From positions 1 to 42,812 of the IMG/VR virus record IMGVR_UViG_3300007512_000075: a stretch of DNA of 42,812 nucleotides; one strand, written 5' to 3'. Made by a program: the position numbers and the translations under genes. A model generated the notes under the pieces. It saw only the letters and a program-made list of their open reading frames with translations, was not told the origin of the DNA and made no database searches. Position 1 is the first letter of the stretch. Each line of letters opens with the position of its first letter. The stretch is from a virus. Shown here in pieces: positions 1 to 7,335 of the stretch.

Positions 1-74
1 CCCCCACACAACAAACAGGACGTACGCCTAGCCGCTGAAAGTACAAGACCAGAAGGTAAAGAAAACGCTGGCGA

Positions 75-147
75 GTTGTGAGCCGGTAGGCGAGCAGCGA
101 GTGGGTGCCGAAGCGGAGCGTCGCGTTGCGAGCCGTTAGGTGAGCAG
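75..147 (+). repeat. Pair of 23-base direct repeats
   Basis: Positions 75-97 and 125-147 carry the same 23-base sequence with three differences (20 of 23 identical), offset by exactly 50 bases. The shared core reads GAGCCG/T-TAGG-C/T-GAGCAG. Direct repeats of this kind in a phage control region can be protein-binding iterons or packaging signals; the sequence alone does not say which. The second copy lies in the loop of the inverted repeat at 106-169. Confidence 0.7.
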
Positions 148-169
148 AACGCCATGCTCCGTTTCGGCA
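106..169 (+). other. Long inverted repeat (stem-loop)
   Basis: The 14-base arm at 106-119 (TGCCGAAGCGGAGC) pairs with 156-169 (GCTCCGTTTCGGCA). Thirteen pairs are Watson-Crick and one would be G-U in RNA. The loop is about 36 bases and contains the second 23-base direct repeat. No T-tract follows, so it does not look like an intrinsic terminator. It could be a structured leader RNA or a recognition element in DNA. Confidence 0.6.
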
Positions 170-214
170 GGGGTTTGGGTGGGGGACGGGGGTGGCTGAG
201 GGTTGGGTTGGGGG
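170..214 (+). other. G-quadruplex-like tract
   Basis: Seven runs of three or more G (170-173, 177-179, 181-185, 188-192, 200-202, 205-207 and 210-214) are separated mostly by loops of one to three bases, with one loop of seven. This satisfies the usual G-quadruplex pattern with runs to spare. It sits directly after the inverted repeat in the non-coding left region. A role in replication, packaging or transcription is inference only. Confidence 0.6.
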
Positions 215-520
215 TAGTGTGCGCAAACCCTGTGGTTGGGTTTGTGTACACGGGGGGATGTACCCGCAGGGGCAGACATATATATGTGTCTGGCTTGTTT
301 TGGGGTTGGTGGACACCGGTTTGGGTAGGGGCAGCCCTTGGGTCCCTCCGCTGCGTTGAGGCCAGTCTGCCTTGCAGTCGGTTTGTCTTGTTCGCTGCTG
401 CCCCTGCGCCTCTTGGCTTTTGTGCAGGGGGCGGTGGCCCTTCTGACGGGTGATTCTGACCTAGTTAGGGTTCAGGCGTTCCGTTTTATGTGGCCTGCGG
501 GGGCGCGTTACAGGTGTGTG

Positions 521-548
521 TTGTGGAGTGTAGCAGGTGTGTTATAGT
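521..548 (+). promoter_or_regulatory. Candidate sigma70-type promoter for the late module
   Basis: TTGTGG at 521-526 and TATAGT at 543-548 are separated by 16 bases, a reasonable -35/-10 arrangement. The -10 box ends 38 bases before the first late gene at 587. All genes from 587 to 35264 run in this direction, so this is a logical place for a late promoter. It was found by eye and only the -10 box is a good match. Confidence 0.4.
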
Positions 549-586
549 GTTGTTGTTCTTATCGGGTTACAGTTGGGTGACTTTTT

Positions 587-973
587 ATGTCGGCAATGTC
601 TGATTATCTTGAGGCGAAGGTTTTGGATTACGTTTTGCGTGATACAGCGGATTGGGCACCGGCTACGGTGTATCTTGCGTTGCATACGGCGGATCCGACT
701 GATGCGGGTACGGGGGCTGAGGTGTCTGGTGGGTCTTATGCTCGTCAGGCGATCACGTTTAATGCTGCTCATGCGACGAATGGTACGATTACGAATTCGT
801 CTGCGGAGGAGTTTACTTCGATGCCTGCGGCAACTGTTTCCCATATCGCTATTTGGGATGACGCCGCGACGGGTAACATGTTGTTCTACGGGGCGGTTAC
901 TGCGTCTAAGACTGTTGCTTCTGGTGACACCATTTCGATGGCGGCTGATGCTCTAACGATTACGTTGGCTTAA
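587..973 (+). CDS. Gp80-like phage tail-fibre-associated protein
   Basis: The 128-residue product matches by recognition a widespread phage structural family (mycobacteriophage Gp80-like). It opens with MSDYLE-type sequence, then has a VYLALHTADPTDAGTGAEV segment and a GGSYARQAITF segment, and ends with a TVASGDTISMAADALTITLA-type beta strand pair. Members are all-beta and usually sit among tail-fibre genes, as here. The start at 587 has a GGTGA six bases upstream; an ATG at 596 would give the more typical family N-terminus and is a fair alternative. It is the first gene of the late module, and the next gene follows after one base. The exact position in the virion is unknown. Confidence 0.75.
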   Translation: MSAMSDYLEAKVLDYVLRDTADWAPATVYLALHTADPTDAGTGAEVSGGSYARQAITFNAAHATNGTITNSSAEEFTSMPAATVSHIAIWDDAATGNMLFYGAVTASKTVASGDTISMAADALTITLA

Positions 974-974
974 T

Positions 975-1631
975 ATGGCTACGTCATATCCGGGTTCGCT
1001 GGATACTTCGACGCAGCAGCCTTCACCGTCGGCTACCGACGAATTGGATGATGCCGGTTTTTTGCATGACGAGGTTCATACGAACCATTCGGGTGCTTTG
1101 ATCGCGGTTGAAACCAAGTTGGGGTCTACGGATTCTAACGCGGTTGCTGATTCTGTTTTGATGGGGACGGGTACGTCTGCGTCTTCGTGGACGACTGCGC
1201 CGACTGTTGCTGGTTCTATTACTTCGGCGGGTTTGACTGTTTCTGGCGAGATCGCTGTTGCCGATAATGTGTTGTCGCGTCCTGAGGTTAAGGATTACGC
1301 CGAGACGGTTAATGCGATTGGTTCGACGGGTGGCGGTACGCAAGATATCGATTTGACGTTGGGTAATGTTGTTACGGCGACGTTGGATGCGAATACGGCG
1401 TTTACGTTTTCTAATCCGTCGGCTACTGGTAAGTCGTGTTCGTTTATGTTGACTCTCACTCAGGATGCGACTGGTTCTCGTACGGCGACTTGGCCTGCTT
1501 CGGTGAAGTGGGCTGGTGGTACGGCTCCGACGTTGACTACGACTGCTTCGCGGGCCGATGTGTTGACGTTTACGACGGTTGATGCTGGAACTATTTGGTA
1601 TGGGTTTGTAGCGGGTCAGGATTTCTCCTAA
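975..1631 (+). CDS. Probable tail-fibre protein, beta-rich
   Basis: The 218-residue product is Ser/Thr/Ala-rich with little Lys or Cys. The N-terminal part (about residues 20-50) has an ELDDAGFLHDEVHTNHSGALIAVE segment, a pattern common in phage fibre proteins that may form a short coiled coil. The C-terminal 80 residues (TGKSCSFMLTLTQDATG, then SVKWAGGTAPTLTT and a final WYGFVAGQDFS) form a beta domain often seen at the ends of phage fibre and head-decoration proteins. The gene begins one base after the preceding stop and its TAA overlaps the next ATG, so the fibre genes are translationally coupled. The product class is a family-level inference; receptor specificity is unknown. Confidence 0.6.
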   Translation: MATSYPGSLDTSTQQPSPSATDELDDAGFLHDEVHTNHSGALIAVETKLGSTDSNAVADSVLMGTGTSASSWTTAPTVAGSITSAGLTVSGEIAVADNVLSRPEVKDYAETVNAIGSTGGGTQDIDLTLGNVVTATLDANTAFTFSNPSATGKSCSFMLTLTQDATGSRTATWPASVKWAGGTAPTLTTTASRADVLTFTTVDAGTIWYGFVAGQDFS

Positions 1632-2530
1632 TGCCGTTGGGTGCGGCGCGGTGCGGGATCTTAGGTGCTGCTGGTGGCGGCGAGGATCTTCCGTTGACGG
1701 CGTTCGGTGGGATCATCACCCAATACACCGATGGCGGTACTACTTACAGGGTTCATACGTTTCGTGGGTCTGGGTCGTTTGAGGTGTCGTCTGGGTCTGC
1801 TGATGTGGATTATCTGATTGTTGCGGGCGGCGGTTCGTCTGGTGGTTTGTATTATGGTGCGCCCGGAGGCGGCGGTGCGGGCGGTATGATCACAGGGACA
1901 GGTGTCACCGTATCCGCTGCTTCTAGCCCGTATACGGTTTCTATTGGTGCAGGATATAGAAATGGTTCACTGGCATACGAAACGGGTAACGGTAATCCCA
2001 GTTCCGCATTTGGATTTAGTGCTTCAGGTGGCGGTGGTGGTTCTGTGTCTAACAATAATGCCAGTACAGGGGGTTCTGGTGGCGGAGCATCTAGTGGTTA
2101 CACGGTAGATCCCACGGGGGGTGCTGGTACTAGCGGCCAGGGCAGCGATGGCGGTGATGGTTATGGTGGAACAACGGGCAGTTATACAACAGTTGGAGGC
2201 GGAGGCGGAGGCGGAGGCAAGGGCGGAGTTGGAGCAGATGCGGCCAGCGCCACTGGCGGCAACGGTGGCACCGGTGGATCAGGCTACGGCATAAGTGCTA
2301 CTAGCCGCGTGTATGCAGGAGGTGGTGGTGGTGCTGCATACGTTACTGGAGGGGCGCATGGCGCGGGAGGTTCCGGTGGCGGCGGAAAGGCTGGATATTT
2401 CGCGTCACGCGGTCAAGATGGAGTACCAAACACAGGTGGAGGCGGCGGCGGATCATCGTATACGACCGCGCCGTCAACTTTCTGTAACGGCGCGGCCGGT
2501 ATCGTAATTATTAGATATGTGGTGGCATAA
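1631..2530 (+). CDS. Glycine-rich tail-fibre protein
   Basis: The 299-residue product contains the typical phage glycine-rich fibre domain: a YRVHTFRGSGSFEV strand, then VDYLIVAGGGSSGG, then about 180 residues of Gly-rich sequence, ending in AAGIVIIRYVVA. Such domains pack as polyglycine-II-like bundles in distal fibre adhesins and often vary between relatives. The start chosen is the ATG at 1631, which shares its A with the preceding TAA; an in-frame ATG at 1595 would run 36 bases into the previous gene. The coding sequence contains an in-frame hexanucleotide repeat at 2195-2218. Host-recognition adhesin is the likely role. Confidence 0.7.
   Translation: MPLGAARCGILGAAGGGEDLPLTAFGGIITQYTDGGTTYRVHTFRGSGSFEVSSGSADVDYLIVAGGGSSGGLYYGAPGGGGAGGMITGTGVTVSAASSPYTVSIGAGYRNGSLAYETGNGNPSSAFGFSASGGGGGSVSNNNASTGGSGGGASSGYTVDPTGGAGTSGQGSDGGDGYGGTTGSYTTVGGGGGGGGKGGVGADAASATGGNGGTGGSGYGISATSRVYAGGGGGAAYVTGGAHGAGGSGGGGKAGYFASRGQDGVPNTGGGGGGSSYTTAPSTFCNGAAGIVIIRYVVA
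2195..2218 (+). repeat. GGAGGC hexanucleotide repeat inside the glycine-rich fibre gene
   Basis: Four head-to-tail GGAGGC units encode a Gly run. Because the unit is six bases, gain or loss by slippage would change protein length without shifting the frame. The surrounding sequence is also GGN-rich but less regular. Confidence 0.7.
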
Positions 2531-3099
2531 TGACTGTTGACTATCTCAGCGAAGGCGTACTTACTGAAGGCGAAGCGTGGGTGTTTATCGCTTCAACAGA
2601 ATTATCGACCGCGGCGGCAACCGTGACATTTGCGTCAGGCACAGGAAAACAAAACTGGAGCCAATACCTTGACCTGTATCTCATAGCGGCACCTCGACGT
2701 GATTCATCGTCGGCTGGCGTAGGGAATTATCGGCTAAATAATGATGCGGGTAGCACCAGTTACGTCCGGCAAGAATTTTACACAAATGGCGCCACTGCAT
2801 ATGCGTATGGCACTACCGGGTATTCGTATAACCGGTTTGGGTCGATGCCGGGCGGGGCAAGCAATTATTTCGGAGGGTCTGTTACACAATTCTTTGACAT
2901 CAACTCCGGGAAATACAAATCCTCGATCACTCAATATTCCAATGAGTATTCGACCGGCGGATCTGGGGGAATAGTCGCTGGGACATGGTTGTCGCAAGCA
3001 GCGGTCACAGAGATTGATCTTACTTTGAATTCGGGAACAAATTTTGCGGTAGGTTCCCGATTCGATCTTTACGGGATACTTCCTAAGATGGTGTCCTGA
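2530..3099 (+). CDS. Distal fibre/receptor-binding-type protein, copy 1 of 3
   Basis: The 189-residue beta-rich product shares its layout with the next two genes: a strand pair near the N-terminus, a YLDLYLIAAPRRDS segment, RLNNDAGSTSY, an FGG-containing middle, then AAVTEIDLTLNSGTNFAVGS and a terminal DLYGI motif. This layout is common in small phage structural proteins near fibre genes. The ATG overlaps the preceding TAA by one base. Codons here are more mixed than in the neighbouring 5' genes. Receptor binding is inferred from context. Confidence 0.55.
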   Translation: MTVDYLSEGVLTEGEAWVFIASTELSTAAATVTFASGTGKQNWSQYLDLYLIAAPRRDSSSAGVGNYRLNNDAGSTSYVRQEFYTNGATAYAYGTTGYSYNRFGSMPGGASNYFGGSVTQFFDINSGKYKSSITQYSNEYSTGGSGGIVAGTWLSQAAVTEIDLTLNSGTNFAVGSRFDLYGILPKMVS

Positions 3100-3623
3100 T
3101 GGCAACGGTCGAAGCGATTGACACTGTATATCTGGAAGCAGATGCAGCGTCGGTAACTTTTTCGTCGGTTCCTTCGACCTACCATAATTTAGAAATCCGA
3201 TGTTCGATGCGTAGCCGCTACAACACAACCAATTCGTACGACACGTTGTATATTCAACTAAACAATATTTCGACCGGCTATTACACATACCATCAGCATT
3301 ACGCCTCTCAGTCGTCTGTCGCTGGCGGGGGTGCTGCTGGTGCCAATGGCTCATACTTGCCATTCGCGTCAACAGAAAGCACGGAAGGCGAAATGTACGG
3401 TTGCGCCGTAGTTGACATGGTTGACTACACAAGCACTTCCAAATTTAAAACAGTTCAGTCGTTGACACAGACCGCCGAATTGGGGGTACCTGCGTCATAT
3501 GTGGTATCTAATTCGGGGCTGTTTTATAGCACCGCCGCTGTGACAACGATCAAGTTGGTTCCATATTCGGGAAACAACCTTGTGCGAGGCACTGTGATTT
3601 CGCTTTACGGGTGGAGGAATTAA
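3099..3623 (+). CDS. Distal fibre/receptor-binding-type protein, copy 2 of 3
   Basis: The 174-residue product has the same plan as its neighbours: VPSTYHNLEIRCSMRSRYN near the start, YIQLNNISTGYYTYHQHY, a hydrophobic beta middle, and TAAVTTIKLVPYSGNNLVRG followed by SLYGW at the end. Sequence identity to the flanking copies looks low except for the PSTY-H/D-x-L start and the LYG end, so any duplication is old or the genes were recruited separately. Its start overlaps the previous stop (TGATG). The Shine-Dalgarno sequence for the next gene, GGAGG at 3613-3617, lies inside its last codons. Confidence 0.55.
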   Translation: MATVEAIDTVYLEADAASVTFSSVPSTYHNLEIRCSMRSRYNTTNSYDTLYIQLNNISTGYYTYHQHYASQSSVAGGGAAGANGSYLPFASTESTEGEMYGCAVVDMVDYTSTSKFKTVQSLTQTAELGVPASYVVSNSGLFYSTAAVTTIKLVPYSGNNLVRGTVISLYGWRN

Positions 3624-4147
3624 TGGCACTCGTCAATGTTATTGCGTCTACGACGTTTCCGTCGGATGGGACATCATGGACAGCATCGTCTATTCCTAGC
3701 ACATACGATCATTTGCTTCTCAAAGGGTCGATTCGGCTTGGAATCAATAGTGCACAAAACCCAATGCGAGTAAGGTTTAACTCTGATTCAGGAGCAAACT
3801 ACGCATACAGAATCATGTACCAGAGTGGATCAAGCATAGCGGGATACTACAACGGCGGGACTGCTACCTCGATTCCGCTTGCGTACATGACTGGGAACGG
3901 GGCGACGGCTAATTGTTTTGGAACATTCGTAATGTGGATGCCGAATTCGGGATCGTCGCACTATAAGGCTTTGGTGTCGGAAGGGCATCCAGAGAATTGG
4001 GCCTCCGCGATTTACTATCCGCAAACAGTCAGCGGACTTTATGAGTCAACGTCTGCGATTAACGCTATCCAAGTGTACGACCACAACGGGTACGATATTT
4101 TGCAGAATTCGTCCCTAACATTATACGGCATCAATAACGCCGGATAG
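3623..4147 (+). CDS. Distal fibre/receptor-binding-type protein, copy 3 of 3
   Basis: The 174-residue product starts at the ATG at 3623, which overlaps the preceding TAA and has GGAGG at 3613-3617; an in-frame ATG 12 bases upstream is less likely. It carries SIPSTYDHLLLKGSIRLG, RVRFNSDSGANYAYRIMY, and at the end SAINAIQVYDHNGYDI followed by LTLYGI. The STYDHL and LYGI signatures link it to the two genes before it. Products of this class commonly lie next to a tail assembly chaperone gene, as here. The function is inferred to be in the distal tail or fibre. Confidence 0.55.
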   Translation: MALVNVIASTTFPSDGTSWTASSIPSTYDHLLLKGSIRLGINSAQNPMRVRFNSDSGANYAYRIMYQSGSSIAGYYNGGTATSIPLAYMTGNGATANCFGTFVMWMPNSGSSHYKALVSEGHPENWASAIYYPQTVSGLYESTSAINAIQVYDHNGYDILQNSSLTLYGINNAG

Positions 4148-4158
4148 GAGAACCTATT

Positions 4159-4518
4159 ATGCCAAGACAAAAGGTGGTCGATAATGTCTATATCGACCTG
4201 ACCCCTGAGGAAGAAGCCGAACTGGACGCGATGGGTGAGGCCGCTGACCGCGACTTTACTATGCTTCGCAGCGACCGCAACGCACGGCTATCTGCAACCG
4301 ACTGGACGCAAATACCAGACAACTCATTGACAGATGACGAACGCATCGAATACAGAACGTACCGGCAGGCGTTACGCGACTACCCGGCACAATCGGATCG
4401 CGTATCGACCCTTCCTGCGTGGCCTGATGCACCCGGCGAGGCTGAGGCACGCGCTGAGGCTGAAGCCGCTATAGCCGCTATGGAGGCTGCTTATGCAGCG
4501 GAGAACGGTCTAGGTTAA
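4159..4518 (+). CDS. Tail-assembly-chaperone-like protein
   Basis: The 119-residue acidic, helical product has the signature of the phage tail assembly chaperone family (Phage_tail_APC type): RNARLSATDWTQIPDNSLTD at about residues 39-58, then YRTYRQALRDYPAQ and LPAWPDAPG. The C-terminus is an Ala/Glu helix. Members are found just downstream of fibre genes in many phages. A Shine-Dalgarno GGAG at 4147-4150 lies eight bases before the ATG. It probably assists folding or assembly of the fibre proteins encoded just upstream rather than being a virion component. Confidence 0.65.
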   Translation: MPRQKVVDNVYIDLTPEEEAELDAMGEAADRDFTMLRSDRNARLSATDWTQIPDNSLTDDERIEYRTYRQALRDYPAQSDRVSTLPAWPDAPGEAEARAEAEAAIAAMEAAYAAENGLG

Positions 4519-5345
4519 TGCTTTACCGTGGCGTAGGAATAGATTACCGCGCTGCGGATACAACGTATCGTGGCGTACAAACCCACGCTATAACTGCGTC
4601 GATTACATCGTCAGCGTCGGTAACGGCTGACGTAATCGAAAAGGCTGCGATTCAGGCTTCCGGATCTAGCGTTACAACGATATCTGCTGATATCTCAATG
4701 ACGGCGCTGGTTTCAGCGTCACCATCGTCATCAGCGTCTTTGTCGGGATCAGTAATAGAGAATGCTTCCATAGATGCAAGCCTATCAGCAACCGCATCAA
4801 CTGTCAGCGCGGTCATAGAAGAAGCATCCGTGGCGGCTGCCCCGACAGGGGCGGCTTCGCTGTCTGCTGCGATAGTCAAAGAACGCCCGATAGAAGCAGG
4901 CGTGTCGTCGGCTGCTTCGCTGTCAGCAGAAATAGTTGAGGTCGCATATGTGGCGGCTTCGCCATCTGGGGCGGCTTCGCTCACGGCGGAACTTAAGAAG
5001 TCCACGCCGATAACTGCGAATCTGTCTGCTACCGGATCGGTTGTTGTCGCAATTATCGAAGAGGCGTTTGTTGTTGCGGCTCCGTTGGGGGCTGCTTCGC
5101 TTACGGCGGGAATAGTCAAAGAGCGGCCGATCATGGCGGGATTGTCGGCGGCAGCGTCGTGGACAGTTCCGCTTATTTTGCATGAAGCCGTTATCGAAGC
5201 GTCAGTAACTTCGCAGGCGACCGCCAGTTCAGGAATTATTTGGTACAAGCCAAACCCGAATGTGACTATTACAACTACGTTACAAGATGATGTTACACTT
5301 GCAGTCGAACTACTAGACAACGTGACACTCACGGTGGGGGTCTAA
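4518..5345 (+). CDS. Repeat-built structural protein (eleven 20-residue repeats)
   Basis: The 275-residue product has a short N-terminal part (residues 1-24), then eleven consecutive units of 20 residues with one single-residue insertion (residues 25-245), and a 30-residue Thr/Val-rich tail. The unit pattern is I/V-x-A-x-x-S-x-A-A-S-L-S-A-x-I-V-E-x-A-x. Units 3-6 resemble units 7-10 in order, so an 80-residue block was probably duplicated. The regular alternation suggests a beta-solenoid or a fibrous stalk. No enzymatic motif is visible. It overlaps the previous gene by one base and the next by one base. I do not recognise the family; a tail or fibre shaft is inferred from position and repeats. 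Confidence 0.6.
   Translation: MLYRGVGIDYRAADTTYRGVQTHAITASITSSASVTADVIEKAAIQASGSSVTTISADISMTALVSASPSSSASLSGSVIENASIDASLSATASTVSAVIEEASVAAAPTGAASLSAAIVKERPIEAGVSSAASLSAEIVEVAYVAASPSGAASLTAELKKSTPITANLSATGSVVVAIIEEAFVVAAPLGAASLTAGIVKERPIMAGLSAAASWTVPLILHEAVIEASVTSQATASSGIIWYKPNPNVTITTTLQDDVTLAVELLDNVTLTVGV
4590..5252 (+). repeat. Tandem 60-base coding repeats
   Basis: Eleven 60-base units encode the 20-residue repeats of the protein at 4518-5345. The clearest DNA-level matches are four units apart, for example the segments ending in GCGGCTTCGCT or GCTGCTTCGCT and the later AATAGTCAAAGA. This indicates a 240-base higher-order duplication. Confidence 0.7.
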
Positions 5346-5620
5346 TGGCTACATACGACAAAGACGACAGGGTACGAGTGACCGCTACGTTTACTTCCGG
5401 TGGCACAAATACTGATACTTCTGTTGTTGCGACACATCGCAAACCGGATACAACCGACACAACGCTAACTACTACAAATAGCGCAACCGGCATTTACTAT
5501 GCGAATGTTGACTTGGATCAGATTGGTACGCACACCGTCAGATTTACGGGAACGTCGCCGGTTAAGGCTATGGAAGTTGTTGAATTAAAGGTCGGCAAGT
5601 CTATATTTGATCATTCGTGA
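5345..5620 (+). CDS. Small beta-sandwich-like structural protein
   Basis: The 91-residue product begins MATYDKDDRVRVTATFTS, continues with a THRKPDTTDTTLT strand and has a GIYYANVDLDQIGTHTVRFTG segment before VELKVGKS. This pattern is common in small phage structural proteins next to fibre or packaging genes and resembles an immunoglobulin-like or invasin-like beta sandwich. It overlaps the repeat protein gene by one base and the terminase gene by four (GTGA). Exact virion location is unknown. Confidence 0.55.
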   Translation: MATYDKDDRVRVTATFTSGGTNTDTSVVATHRKPDTTDTTLTTTNSATGIYYANVDLDQIGTHTVRFTGTSPVKAMEVVELKVGKSIFDHS

Positions 5621-7335
5621 AGAAACTCTCCTACGTTCTGCCGGATCCGAACCCGGCTAAAGACAGAGGCGAAGCGAACCGTGCCATCTTCTTAGCCGGT
5701 TTGGAAGAACACGGTAAAATAAGTAAAGCGTGCGCCATCGCCGGTGTCACTAGATCGGCTTACGATAAGTGGCGGCAACGCATCCCCGGTTTTTCGGAGA
5801 AGGCTGACGCTATACGCCACAAAGCACTCCTTGAAGGCGGGTTAGAGAAGTGGGATGGCACATTTGCGTCGTTTAGGGGCGAATATTTCGGCCATATGTC
5901 GCCCGGATTCCACATCGAAGCCATAGATGCCTACGAGAACACTCCGCCGGGCAACATTACCCTCATTTTGTGGCCCCCGGAGCACGGTAAGACTACTTTG
6001 GCGGAGGATTACTTCTGCAACAAGTTGGCGGTCAACCCAGAGTTTCGTATCACTGTCGGTTCCGAGGGTACTGACATGGCGCGCAAGATTTTGGGGCGTG
6101 TTCGTGCCCGCATGGAGCCTCACGGCCCGTTTCCTAAGTATGTAGCCAAGTTTGGGCCGTTCGTTCCGCAAAACCAGTCGGGTCGTAAGACTGCGCAGCC
6201 GTGGGGTGCCGACTATTTCAACATCTTTAAGAAGCAGACACATGATGAACGCGATTATTCGATGGTTGGGTTGGGTTGGCGGTCCAAGATTGCTGGTACC
6301 CGCACCGATCATCTACACGTTGACGATATCCAATCTAGGGTTTCTCTCAATTTGACCGAACAAATGTTCGAGGTGTTCCGTCAGGATTGGTTGACGCGCC
6401 CCGGCGAGAAGGGCCGTACCACCATTAATGGTACCCGTGTCGGGTCGGATGATTTCTATGAGCGGGTGATGACAGAAATAGATCCCGACATTTTGCAGGT
6501 AATCAAATTCCCGGCGATCATCACAAATGATGATGGGGAACCGGAACCGTTGTGGCCGGAAATGTTCACGTTGGAGTCGCTGGATCGTATCAAACGCAAG
6601 GTTGGGGAGGAGGCTTGGTCGCGTAACTATATGCAGGAACCGGGGTCTTCTCAATCTGCTACATTTACAGATGATTCTATCCAAAAATGTCTTAACCCTC
6701 TGAGGTCGGTGACTCATGACCCACCGGAAAACTGTAGTGTTTATATCGGCGTTGATCCTGCTCTTGGTTCAAACAACTGTGTGGTGGCTGCTACGCCGCA
6801 TGAAGGTAAACTTAAAATTCTTTTCATTCGGGAAGATACTGGGTTAACCCGCAACGAACAGATCCTCGGTGTAGTAGAGGACGCTATACAACGCTGTCTC
6901 AAAAATGGGACAACTGTTTCAGATGTGATCATTGAAGCAATGGTCTTTCAGAAGGGCTTGTCTAGAGATGAGCGCCTTATCGAAATGACCGAACGATACG
7001 GGTTCCGTGTTAGAGAGCATCTAACCGGTGTCAACAAGTACGATGAATCCATCGGTGTTCCGTCGATGGCGTTGTCGTTTATGCGGGAAGAAATCGAAAT
7101 CCCTTACGCCGATGATGGACCTACCCGTCATCAGGCCGACCAGTTGATCCGCCAGTTGAAGGCGTGGCGGCCATTGAAGCGGGGTACGAGGCTGCGTCAA
7201 GATCAGGTCATGGCGTTGTGGTTTATTTGGATACTTTGGCGGCAACGTAAACAGACTTTTGATGTAGACTCTTCACAATTCAGGTTTAATGGGCTACCGT
7301 GGAAGTCATCTATGGCTTCGACTAGGGCGTTTTAA
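5617..7335 (+). CDS. terL: Terminase large subunit with fused N-terminal helix-turn-helix
   Basis: The 572-residue packaging motor cuts and translocates phage DNA into the prohead. Residues 22-75 form a helix-turn-helix of small-terminase type (ISKACAIAGVTRSAYDKW, then PGFSEK). The ATPase follows, with Walker A WPPEHGKTT at 119-127, Walker B HLHVDD at 232-237 and an NGTR motif at 271-274. The nuclease half has GVD at 378-380 (Asp380), an acidic IIEAM at 438-442 and a C-terminal RQDQVMALW with Asp529, fitting an RNase-H-like triad. The start is GTG in a GTGA overlap with the gene before. No separate small terminase was found, so the N-terminal domain may serve that purpose. Confidence 0.92.
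   Translation: MKKLSYVLPDPNPAKDRGEANRAIFLAGLEEHGKISKACAIAGVTRSAYDKWRQRIPGFSEKADAIRHKALLEGGLEKWDGTFASFRGEYFGHMSPGFHIEAIDAYENTPPGNITLILWPPEHGKTTLAEDYFCNKLAVNPEFRITVGSEGTDMARKILGRVRARMEPHGPFPKYVAKFGPFVPQNQSGRKTAQPWGADYFNIFKKQTHDERDYSMVGLGWRSKIAGTRTDHLHVDDIQSRVSLNLTEQMFEVFRQDWLTRPGEKGRTTINGTRVGSDDFYERVMTEIDPDILQVIKFPAIITNDDGEPEPLWPEMFTLESLDRIKRKVGEEAWSRNYMQEPGSSQSATFTDDSIQKCLNPLRSVTHDPPENCSVYIGVDPALGSNNCVVAATPHEGKLKILFIREDTGLTRNEQILGVVEDAIQRCLKNGTTVSDVIIEAMVFQKGLSRDERLIEMTERYGFRVREHLTGVNKYDESIGVPSMALSFMREEIEIPYADDGPTRHQADQLIRQLKAWRPLKRGTRLRQDQVMALWFIWILWRQRKQTFDVDSSQFRFNGLPWKSSMASTRAF

Larger units (their letters stand above)
1..586. other. Non-coding left-end region, probable control region
   Basis: No convincing gene is present in these 586 bases. 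Short open frames exist, but their translations are low-complexity, rich in Gly, Trp, Cys and Val, and have no ribosome-binding sites. The stretch holds two copies of a 23-base direct repeat, a long inverted repeat, a run of seven G-tracts and, at its right edge, a sigma70-like promoter; these are listed separately. The top strand is strongly G/T-rich from about 150 to 560. If the genome is circular, this region joins the non-coding right end of the window and lies between the divergent early and late modules. That is inference from gene orientation. Confidence 0.6.

Noticed and set aside
154-547. Short open frames in the left non-coding region (99 and 69 codons)
   Set aside because: Translations are Gly/Trp/Cys-rich low-complexity sequence, there is no ribosome-binding site, and they overlap the G-tract and the promoter candidate.
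2734-5332. Minus-strand open frames of 226 and 232 codons opposite fibre genes
   Set aside because: Composition reflects the repeats of the sense genes, and no start sites or family patterns are seen.
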